Assembly: GCA_012032855.1 (NCBI GenBank) | Contig: JAAUQA010000242.1 | Span: 1 to 5,724 of the forward strand | From: Candidatus Competibacteraceae bacterium | GTDB taxonomy: Bacteria > Pseudomonadota > Gammaproteobacteria > Competibacterales > Competibacteraceae | DNA: 5,724 nt | Reading direction: 5' to 3' | Shown: positions 1 through 4,557 of the stretch, piece by piece | How the letters are laid out: each line of letters starts with the position of its first letter | Numbering within the stretch: the first letter of the stretch is position 1 | Notes under the pieces: generated by a model | Database searches by the model: none | What the model was told of the DNA's origin: nothing | Seen by the model: only the letters and a program-made list of their open reading frames with translations | Position numbers and translations under genes: made by a program

Positions 1-2
1 CC

Positions 3-641
3 CATTTTAATAAACTGCTCAAATTAGCGGAAGCAGGCGATCCCTGGGCGCAATACAACGTGGGGAATATGTACTTTGGTGGCTATCTTTATAGTTCCGA
101 AGAGGATTTTAAAAATAATTACGAAACCGATATAAAGAAATGTAGTCATTGGCTCGAGAAGGCGGCACGGCAAGGTTTTGTAGCTGCTGTTGATAACTTG
201 GTTGTTGTTGGTGTGGGCCCTGAAGCTGAAAGGCTGAGGGAAATATCGCATAATAGGGGACAGACCACTATTATTCGGACACCTAAAACTCCGCGTCTTA
301 TTGCGCGCATGGCTTCGCCACTGTTGCGCAAACGATTTTCCATACTGGCCGTCGCTTATCTCGGCGTTAGCACACCCCAGAAACGCTTGCGCGGCACGGC
401 GCTCACGTGGCAGAGTCGAGTGTCGGAACGGAATAGGTATACTTACTGCATGAACAGAACACGTACAGTTGTCTGCCGCATGTCGGACACCAGGCGCGAT
501 GAAGCGGTTCCGGGTACACCCGCACAGCGTATAGGGCTTGTCTGGCCGCTGACCAGGGAAGTTGCCTCTTTGAGCAAGCGTCACGATGTTGAACGAAGAC
601 TACAGAGACATGTTACAAGCCTTGGTCGACGAGAAGGTTAA
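3..641 (+). CDS. Sel1-repeat protein, 5'-partial, with an unrelated-looking 3' extension
   Basis: The frame is open from the left edge (codons start at base 3), so the true start is outside the window. The first ~80 residues have Sel1-like (TPR-related) repeat character: 'KLAEAGDPWAQYNVGNMYF' is one repeat core, and 'CSHWLEKAARQGFVAAVDNL' is part of the next. Such repeats form helical hairpins that usually mediate protein-protein contacts; partners cannot be read here. Sel1-like sequence stops near base 249, exactly where a hairpin (250-274) begins. From there to 450 the open frame has no recognisable protein character and crosses a direct repeat. Its last ~60 codons look like a separate small gene (450-641). 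I infer that the original Sel1 gene was truncated and the frame runs on by chance. Confidence is good for the Sel1 part and low for the whole span as one protein. Confidence 0.55.
   Translation, partial: HFNKLLKLAEAGDPWAQYNVGNMYFGGYLYSSEEDFKNNYETDIKKCSHWLEKAARQGFVAAVDNLVVVGVGPEAERLREISHNRGQTTIIRTPKTPRLIARMASPLLRKRFSILAVAYLGVSTPQKRLRGTALTWQSRVSERNRYTYCMNRTRTVVCRMSDTRRDEAVPGTPAQRIGLVWPLTREVASLSKRHDVERRLQRHVTSLGRREG
250..274. repeat. REP-like hairpin with the GGGGACAGACCAC motif
   Basis: Arms ATAATAGGGG (250-259) and CCACTATTAT (265-274) are complementary at 9 of 10 positions around the 5-nt loop ACAGA. From memory, GGGGACAGACCAC (or its complement GTGGTCTGTCCCC) is a recurrent intergenic motif in many proteobacterial genomes, often near REP-associated transposase genes. 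No transposase is visible here. The hairpin sits exactly where Sel1 homology ends. It could also work as a transcription stop for the gene to its left, but there is no T-run. Confidence 0.5.
378..421 (+). repeat. 44-bp imperfect direct repeat, copy 1
   Basis: It matches 1078-1121 at 41 of 44 positions. The core 385-420 differs from 1085-1120 at a single base (395 C versus 1095 T). The copies are exactly 700 bp apart and bracket the small-protein/nucleotidyltransferase pair. In one frame the repeat reads 'LARHGAHVAESS' (copy 2: 'LARYGAHVAESS'), so it may be the remnant of coding DNA. It contains the palindrome CACGTG. Confidence 0.8.
450..641 (+). CDS. small hypothetical protein, probable partner of the nucleotidyltransferase
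   Basis: This is a 63-residue protein if translated from ATG 450; an in-frame ATG at 480 gives 53 residues. Neither has a convincing Shine-Dalgarno sequence. A TATACT box at 438-443 would place a transcript start close to 450, hinting at a leaderless start, but no good -35 is visible. The C-terminal half ('TPAQRIGLVWPLTREVASL' then 'RLQRHVTSLGRREG') has a strong protein-like composition. It resembles, from memory, small hypothetical proteins encoded just upstream of standalone nucleotidyltransferase genes. Its 3' end overlaps the next gene by 56 bp, which suggests translational coupling and a joint role, perhaps as antitoxin. It shares its frame with the truncated Sel1 gene upstream. Function is unknown. 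Confidence 0.5.
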   Translation: MNRTRTVVCRMSDTRRDEAVPGTPAQRIGLVWPLTREVASLSKRHDVERRLQRHVTSLGRREG

Positions 642-1050
642 ATTCCTTCTCGTTGGCGCGTACGCGCTTGCGGCGCACGGCTATCCTCGTGCCACAATGG
701 ATATCGATATCTGGGTCTTGCCGGCACCCGACAACGCGGATGCTGTATTGCGGGCGCTCCGCCGCTTCGGTACCCCACTGCACAATCTTTCCAGAGAGGA
801 TCTCCAGAAGGAAGGCACCGTTTTCCAAATCGGTGTCGCGCCAAGGCGAATCGACATCATGACTGCCGCATCGGGCTTACGGTTTGATCAGGCGTTCGCC
901 CATGCCACTGCCGTGGACATTGAAGGGCTCAAGGTGCATATCCCTTCGGTCGCCGATCTCATCCGGAACAAACGGGCATCCGGGAGAACCAAGGACATCG
1001 CCGACGCGGAAGCGTTGGAAGACCTACCAGGCGTTCCAGGCGATTCTTGA
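586..1050 (+). CDS. nucleotidyltransferase, MNT/AbiEii-like (possible toxin component)
   Basis: This 154-residue protein has the signature of a minimal polymerase-beta-fold nucleotidyltransferase. The sequence 'LLVGAYALAAHG' (about residues 21-32) matches the nucleotide-binding G-[SA] helix region. 'DIDIW' gives the two metal-binding aspartates D39 and D41, and 'RIDIM' gives the third, D90. The C-terminal 'LIRNKRASGRTKDIADAEAL' is typical of the standalone DUF6036/AbiEii-related group. Members transfer nucleotides to protein or RNA targets, and several act as toxins in type IV/VII-like toxin-antitoxin or abortive-infection systems. The substrate cannot be deduced here. The start ATG 586 lies inside the upstream small gene and has only a weak ribosome binding site. 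The gene appears complete and is flanked by a 44-bp direct repeat on each side. Confidence 0.8.
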   Translation: MLNEDYRDMLQALVDEKVKFLLVGAYALAAHGYPRATMDIDIWVLPAPDNADAVLRALRRFGTPLHNLSREDLQKEGTVFQIGVAPRRIDIMTAASGLRFDQAFAHATAVDIEGLKVHIPSVADLIRNKRASGRTKDIADAEALEDLPGVPGDS

Positions 1051-1077
1051 TTGTGCGCCTGAACGAAGTCGTGAGCG

Positions 1078-1121
1078 CAGAATTGCTTGCGCGGTACGGC
1101 GCTCACGTGGCAGAGTCGAGT
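1078..1121 (+). repeat. 44-bp imperfect direct repeat, copy 2
   Basis: This is the partner of 378-421 (41/44 identical). It begins 27 bp after the nucleotidyltransferase stop. Right of the core the two copies diverge, but short matches remain (GGAATAGGT at 431-438 region versus GGATTAAGT at 1132-1140), so an older and longer repeat is possible. Confidence 0.8.
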
Positions 1122-1130
1122 AAACTCGAC
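1115..1130. repeat. 16-bp dyad GTCGAGT-AA-ACTCGAC
   Basis: A perfect 7-bp inverted repeat with a 2-bp centre overlaps the right end of repeat copy 2. It could be an operator or a small hairpin after the nucleotidyltransferase gene. No T-tract follows, so a classical terminator is unlikely. Copy 1 of the repeat lacks the second arm. Confidence 0.4.
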
Positions 1131-1211
1131 CGGATTAAGTCACTGTACTTCTCACCCGCCGCTTGGTGCGCAACCGCCGGGCTGCGATACTCAAGCCTAA
1201 ACTCTGCCACG

Positions 1212-1433
1212 TTAGCCTTCAAAGGCCTTATCGAGCCGGTCGAGAACATCTAGGCCTTTGGCTACGTCGCCTTTGGCAGCCATCGCACGAAATCGAGTTT
1301 CAGCGTCAAACTCTGCAATGGCTTGGGTCGAGAGTTCTTCTATCAGCTTATTTACGCTGATGTGTTTACGCTTGGCTAATGCCTTTAAACGCATGTGCTT
1401 GTCATCGGGAAGCCGAACAGTCAAGGTAGCCAT
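1212..1433 (-). CDS. ribbon-helix-helix antitoxin of the PIN toxin
   Basis: This 73-residue protein starts 'MATLTVRLPDDKHMRLKALA', the beta strand and first helix of an Arc/CopG/HicB-type ribbon-helix-helix DNA-binding domain, followed by 'ISVNKLIEELSTQAI' (second helix). The C-terminal ~30 residues would form the toxin-binding tail. Its role is to neutralise the PIN RNase encoded immediately upstream and, probably, to repress the pair. The start is well supported: AAGGAGG lies 7 nt before ATG 1433 and overlaps the toxin stop codon, so translation is likely coupled. It is encoded downstream of the toxin, the reverse of the common antitoxin-first order. Confidence 0.8.
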   Translation of the reverse strand: MATLTVRLPDDKHMRLKALAKRKHISVNKLIEELSTQAIAEFDAETRFRAMAAKGDVAKGLDVLDRLDKAFEG

Positions 1434-1445
1434 TTCAACCCTCCT

Positions 1446-1868
1446 TCAATATCTCAATAGCTGCTCGGGTGTCAGTATCTGAATATCCGGGAACCGAAGC
1501 TCAGCTTTAGTAAAATCACGAACATTGTTTGTTGCAATCCACCGAGCGTTGCCAGCCGCTGCGAGTTCAAGCACGTGGTTGTCGTCTTCGTCAGCCAGGT
1601 TCGGGCGCCAGAGGTAGAAGATCTGTACCCACTCCGCAACTGAATAGAAAGCTTCAAGAAGGTTTTGAATATCGTCCCGACTCACTGGGCAGAGCTCGAT
1701 AATCGATTCCCTCGTGCTTACATCCTCGTATTCGGAGAACAATGCGTTGCTCAACAGTGGTTTATACTTGCCGAGCAGGCATCGGCGGAGGATTTCCCGA
1801 TTCGGCCCTTGGGGGCCAATTAGGGCCGCTGTGAGCACGCTCGTGTCTACTACGATACGAGGCTTCAT
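1446..1868 (-). CDS. PIN-domain toxin (putative endoribonuclease, COG1569-like)
   Basis: This 140-residue protein has a PIN fold that fills its length, as in COG1569 'toxin component, PIN family' proteins. Acidic metal-site residues are visible: D8 in 'VVDTS', E46 in 'SEYEDV', D95/D96 in 'DEDDNHVLELA', and 'TNNVRDF' (N114, D118) near the C-terminus. PIN toxins are Mg2+-dependent RNases that cut selected RNAs in the cytoplasm; the target here is unknown. All expected acidic positions are present, so the toxin looks active. The antitoxin follows after 12 nt in the same operon. An 18-bp palindrome lies 8 bp upstream of the ATG and probably serves as the operator. The start codon replaces sequence where the neighbouring GNAT toxin should continue. 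Confidence 0.85.
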   Translation of the reverse strand: MKPRIVVDTSVLTAALIGPQGPNREILRRCLLGKYKPLLSNALFSEYEDVSTRESIIELCPVSRDDIQNLLEAFYSVAEWVQIFYLWRPNLADEDDNHVLELAAAGNARWIATNNVRDFTKAELRFPDIQILTPEQLLRY

Positions 1869-1876
1869 GCCAGAAT

Positions 1877-1894
1877 GATGGCATATATGCTATC
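1877..1894. promoter_or_regulatory. palindromic operator candidate upstream of PIN-RHH operon
   Basis: GATGGCATATATGCTATC is palindromic at 16 of 18 positions, with a perfect 10-bp core GCATATATGC. It lies 8 bp before the PIN start codon, where an RHH antitoxin would be expected to bind for autoregulation. The core contains a TATATG that could double as a -10 element on the - strand. There is no clear -35. Function is inferred from position and symmetry. Confidence 0.5.
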
Positions 1895-1905
1895 AAAAAA
1901 GAAAG

Positions 1906-1920
1906 CTAACGGGACGTTAG
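1906..1920. terminator. hairpin CTAACG-GGA-CGTTAG with T-rich flanks
   Basis: A perfect 6-bp stem with a 3-nt loop is followed on the - strand by CTTTCTTTTTT and on the + strand by GTTTTCTT, so it could terminate transcription from either side. It overlaps the last codons of the truncated GNAT toxin and precedes the PIN operon. The stem is short and only half GC, so strength is doubtful. Confidence 0.35.
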
Positions 1921-2043
1921 GTTTTCTTCACGTTGGCTTTTCAACGCCCGTTGCATTAACCACCTATCTAAAGCAGATTCACCGGATGAGAAGTTCGAGC
2001 ATTGAGGATGAGCGTCGAGCGGTTCAGGTGCTTGAAGCGTCAC
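1906..2043 (-). pseudogene. truncated TacT-type GNAT acetyltransferase toxin
   Basis: The frame starts at GTG 2043, overlapping the antitoxin stop codon (GTGA), and ends at TAG 1906 after 45 codons. Residues 3-37 carry the TacT N-terminal signature: 'APEPL', then 'FSSGESALDRWLMQRALKSQ'. Salmonella TacT, from memory, has the same APEPL and F-SGE-LD-WL-QR-LK-Q pattern. Intact TacT proteins are about 160 residues and acetylate the amino group of charged tRNAs; the acetyl-CoA-binding and catalytic parts are missing here. Homology breaks after about codon 37 (near base 1932), and the PIN locus follows. The toxin should be inactive. Confidence 0.75.
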
Positions 2044-2330
2044 TGTCCTTGATTGTCCCAAACTGGCGTACGTGACATGAGGTCACGAAGCCGTTGTTTT
2101 TTTTCGGGAGGTGCGTCAAGCGCTTGGATGAACTCGCGCCATTCTTGCTCGTCGAGTACAAGATGAGTTCGGTCAAGTAAGGCATCTTGGGCGAGTTGCA
2201 AGGCGGCATCCCGAACAAAATCCGAGACCGTTTTGTTGGTAGCTTGTGCCGCCTGTTCAATGAGGCTCCGCTGTTCAGCCTTGATACGTATATTCAAGGG
2301 TGGAGTTTTCATTTCAGCCGAGGTGCTCAT
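2040..2330 (-). CDS. TacA-type (DUF1778) ribbon-helix-helix antitoxin
   Basis: This 96-residue protein starts at ATG 2330. A TTG at 2357 would add nine residues, and ATG 2312 would begin right at the conserved core. 'LNIRIKAEQRSLIEQAA' followed by 'NKTVSDFVRDAALQLAQ' is the DUF1778 RHH domain. The C-terminal 'FIQALDAPPEKKQRLRDLM' and 'TPVWD' are the TacT-wrapping tail as in TacA. Its normal job is to bind and inhibit the GNAT toxin encoded directly downstream and to repress the operon. The toxin gene overlaps its stop codon but is truncated, so this antitoxin is intact yet orphaned. It could still neutralise or regulate related toxin operons elsewhere. No start candidate has a strong ribosome binding site. 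Confidence 0.8.
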   Translation of the reverse strand: MSTSAEMKTPPLNIRIKAEQRSLIEQAAQATNKTVSDFVRDAALQLAQDALLDRTHLVLDEQEWREFIQALDAPPEKKQRLRDLMSRTPVWDNQGQ

Positions 2331-2570
2331 GCCCGTCAGTGCCTGATGAATAAGCAAAGATGTGATGACGATGTAATGACAGCAGTTTATGCTTAAATTG
2401 CGAAAAAACGAATTTTCTGTTCAGAAGCATACTGCTGAGATGACGGGCAAAAGTGTTTTGGCTAATCGGGATGCGAACCAGCTAGCCCGATTGATACGGT
2501 TCGTACATCACCGCATCAATCGTACTCGTCTGGCAACAAAGAGGTGGAATCTAACCTCGGGCGCTGGGGT
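2331..2570. other. intergenic region between nifS and the TacA antitoxin
   Basis: No supported gene. A 63-codon + frame (2389-2580) has no recognisable features. The stretch should hold the antitoxin promoter, but no clear -10/-35 pair stands out. It contains a 7-bp inverted repeat, AATCGGG (2464-2470) and CCCGATT (2486-2492), and a weak hairpin just after nifS. Confidence 0.5.
2541..2558 (-). terminator. weak terminator candidate after nifS
   Basis: On the - strand a 5-bp stem GAGGT/ACCTC with an 8-nt loop lies 13-30 nt after the nifS stop and is followed by TTTGTTG. Position fits the end of the nif operon, but the stem is short and the T-tract broken. Confidence 0.25.
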
Positions 2571-3778
2571 TCAGGTATAGGCGGGTTGAAAGACCTGCTC
2601 GAAATCCGTCTTGGGTCCATCTTCTCCCCAGTAGGGTGACAACTTGCGCATCCGTTCCACGATAGGCGGGACGGCTTCGATGACCCGGTCGATTTCCTCC
2701 GGGGTGTTGTAACGGGACAAAGAAAATCGAATCGTGCCATGCGCTGCTGTGTAGGGAATCCCCATCGCTAGCATGACATGAGATGGCTCCAATGAGCCGG
2801 AAGTGCAGGCGGACCCGCTGGACGCAGCGATACCCTGCTTGTTCAACAGCAACAGAATGCTCTCCCCTTCCACGTATTCGAAAGCAACGTTGAGCGTATT
2901 GGGCAACCGGTTATTCGGATCGCCGGTGACGAAGGCATGAGGAACAGCTTTCAAAATCCCCCGCTGCAGGTCATCGCGCATAGCGCTGACCGCCGTCATC
3001 TCGTAATCCAAATGATTCATAGCCAGTTCTGCGGCTTTACCCAAAGCGACGATGGCAGCGGTATTCTCGGTGCCGGCGCGCCGTCCGCGTTCCTGATGGC
3101 CGCCCCGTAGCAAAGGACGAAACCGCACGCCACGGCGCAGATACAGTACGCCGATGCCTTTGGGGGCATGCAGTTTATGTCCGGACATCGACAGCATATC
3201 GATCTGGGTACGCTTTAAATCGATGGGCAGCTTGCCGACCACCTGCACCGCGTCGGTATGGAACATCACTCCCGCTGTATGGGCCATCTCGGCCATAGCC
3301 TCGACAGGAAACAAGGTGCCGGTTTCGTTGTTCGCCCACATCACCGATACGATGGCGACCTGCGGAGACAGCAAGCGCTGATACTCGGCCAAATCCAGCC
3401 TCCCCCCGGAATCCACCTTGAGGATGTGAAGGGTATACCCCTCTTTCTCCAGCGCTTGGCAGGCGTTCAACACCGCCGGATGCTCGACGGCGGTGGTGAT
3501 GATCTCACGCCGTTCCGGCTGCGCCTTCAGGGCGGACATGATGGCCGTGACGTCGGACTCAGTGCCGCAGGAGGTAAAGATAATCTCCGAGTCATGCTCA
3601 GCGCCCAACAATGCCTGAACCTGAGCGCGGGCTTGTTTAACCGCTCGCCCCACTTTTTCGCCAAAGCGATGCATAGAGGACGGGTTGCCGAACTGCTCGG
3701 TGAAAACGGCAGCATGGCGTCCACCACTTCAGGCGCTACCATCGTGGTGGCGTTGTTATCCAGATAGATGTCAGACAT
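2571..3778 (-). CDS. nifS: NifS cysteine desulfurase, interrupted by a 1-base deletion
   Basis: NifS is a PLP enzyme that converts L-cysteine to alanine and a protein persulfide, providing sulfur for nitrogenase Fe-S clusters. The N-terminal 'MSDIYLDNNATTMVAPEVVD' and the rest lie in different frames. The break falls in AAAA at 3703-3706 (TTTT in the sense strand); one extra base restores the family sequence 'LPFFTEQFGNPSSMHRFGEK'. The restored protein has 402 residues, with PLP lysine K202 in 'SGHK' and catalytic cysteine C325 in 'SSGSACTSG', the same numbers as Azotobacter vinelandii NifS. A GTG at 3790 could add four residues, but ATG 3778 matches the family start. It is the last gene of the nifB-fdx-FeSII-nifS run. 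As written, only a short N-terminal fragment or a protein from ATG 3674 could be made. Confidence 0.92.
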
Positions 3779-3847
3779 GATGGTCACCACAGCTGCCCAA
3801 AGGCTCAGGTTGATAAGTCATTAGAAACCGGTTCGGACGGGACGCGA

Positions 3848-4207
3848 TTACTCGGTGTTGTATTCCACCAAAATGTCCTCATCCCGAACGATCATCTGAC
3901 AGGCCATGCGCCAGGGTGGGGGAAAGTCGTCGACGAGAATTTGCTTGATGTCATCGTCAGTGATCCTTACCCAGTGATTTGAGCAGATTTCGCTCTTTTC
4001 GGTGGGTGGTCCACTCATCCGCTGCATCTTCTTGTCGAGACTGGTGACTTTGACCAAGCACGTCCCGCATTCGCCGTCCTGACAATCGAAGGCGATGGGG
4101 ATCTTGTTCGCTTTGGCTATTTTCAAAAGCGTTTCGGTATGACTACCCGCCACCGCATAGACAGTTTTGTCTTTGTAGGCAGGGTTGGAAAAGGTGATGG
4201 TTGGCAT
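3848..4207 (-). CDS. Shethna protein II (FeSII)-like [2Fe-2S] ferredoxin
   Basis: This 119-residue protein carries one plant-type [2Fe-2S] site: C42, C47, C50 ('DCQDGECGTCLVKVT') and C103 ('RMACQMIVRDEDILVEY'). The start, 'AVAG', the CQDG-CG-CLVK block, 'DFPPPWRMACQ' and 'IVRDEDILVE' align well, from memory, with Azotobacter vinelandii FeSII (122 residues). That protein, when oxidised, forms an inactive but oxygen-tolerant complex with MoFe and Fe proteins (conformational protection). The loop between C50 and C103 is long (~52 residues), as in FeSII and unlike ordinary ferredoxins, and it holds an extra cysteine, C75. The start has AGAGGA about 9 nt upstream. Its place between nifB and nifS supports a nitrogenase role; protection is inferred by homology. 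Confidence 0.85.
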   Translation of the reverse strand: MPTITFSNPAYKDKTVYAVAGSHTETLLKIAKANKIPIAFDCQDGECGTCLVKVTSLDKKMQRMSGPPTEKSEICSNHWVRITDDDIKQILVDDFPPPWRMACQMIVRDEDILVEYNTE

Positions 4208-4241
4208 ATTTAGCTATCCTCTGTTGCAAACGCGTTAGCGA

Positions 4242-4529
4242 TTAAGCGGGCTTGACCACGATCTCACCGCCCAGCACCTGCGCCTGGCAGGCCAGTCGGA
4301 AATGACGACCCGCGAAATGCTCCCGCAGCACTTTGTCTTCCAGCACCGACGGTTCGGTCAGGTTCTCAATGCCGCTGACGACTTTCATCAGACAGGTACC
4401 GCAATCGCCTTCCCGACAGCCGTAAATAATGCCTGCGTTGACCTTGTCTGAGATTTCTATCACTCGGCTACCGGCGGGGACGGTGACCGTCATATTGATG
4501 TCTTCAAAAGTAAGCTGTGCTTTTGCCAT
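4242..4529 (-). CDS. plant-type [2Fe-2S] ferredoxin, nif-associated
   Basis: This 95-residue protein has the [2Fe-2S] ligand set C38, C43, C46 in 'YGCREGDCGTCLMKV' and C81 in 'FRLACQAQV', with a beta-grasp N-terminus ('MTVTVPAGSRVIEISDK'). It has no signal peptide or membrane segment, so it is a cytoplasmic electron carrier. A GGAG lies about 9 nt before ATG 4529. It sits 28 nt after nifB and 34 nt before the FeSII-like gene. Likely roles are electron supply to NifB or to nitrogenase assembly or reduction; the sequence does not decide. Its shorter length (35 residues between C46 and C81) separates it from the FeSII-like neighbour. It is not the 2[4Fe-4S] FdxN that often follows nifB. Confidence 0.85.
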   Translation of the reverse strand: MAKAQLTFEDINMTVTVPAGSRVIEISDKVNAGIIYGCREGDCGTCLMKVVSGIENLTEPSVLEDKVLREHFAGRHFRLACQAQVLGGEIVVKPA

Positions 4530-4557
4530 ATAAGGGCTCCAGTAAGAACATGAAATT

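Larger units (their letters stand above)
1051..1211. other. intergenic stretch with repeat copy 2 and dyads, no supported gene
   Basis: This lies between the convergent nucleotidyltransferase (+) and RHH antitoxin (-) genes. It holds the second copy of the 44-bp repeat, a 16-bp dyad at 1115-1130 and a 12-bp inverted partial copy of the repeat at 1200-1211. A weak open frame on + (TTG 1047 to 1253) has no recognisable product and runs antisense into the antitoxin gene, so I do not call it. No T-rich terminator is visible. Confidence 0.6.

Noticed and set aside
24..584. 186-codon - strand frame across the left region
   Set aside because: Antisense to the Sel1-like region, low-complexity arginine/serine-rich composition, no domain seen.
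1104..1217. Integron attC site: an inverted repeat of ~110 bp between TA genes with GGCTAAC at one end
   Set aside because: The end that should read GTTRRRY is GTGAGCG, losing the GTT needed for integrase cleavage, and the inverse core has a purine at a pyrimidine position. No integrase gene is present.
1047..1253. 68-codon + strand frame following the nucleotidyltransferase
   Set aside because: TTG start, no recognisable domain, and its 3' end is antisense to the RHH antitoxin gene. Part of it is the direct repeat.
1220..1260. 8-bp inverted repeat CAAAGGCC/GGCCTTTG
   Set aside because: It lies in the antitoxin coding region and follows from its codons; a terminator here would lack a T-tract.
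1903..1921. attC-like core boxes ACCTAAC and GTTAGCT on the - strand at the TacT break
   Set aside because: The boxes are only a few bases apart, whereas attC sites span about 57-141 bp; a short hairpin explains them.
1875..2075. 66-codon + strand frame
   Set aside because: It is antisense to the TacT remnant and the TacA 3' end, which show clear family sequence.
3258..3767. 169-codon + strand frame
   Set aside because: It is the antisense shadow of nifS, whose product is unmistakable.
3779..3847. Possible separate promoter for nifS in the 69-bp gap after the FeSII-like gene
   Set aside because: No sigma-54 GG/GC pair or sigma-70 boxes seen; the gap is short enough for one transcript.
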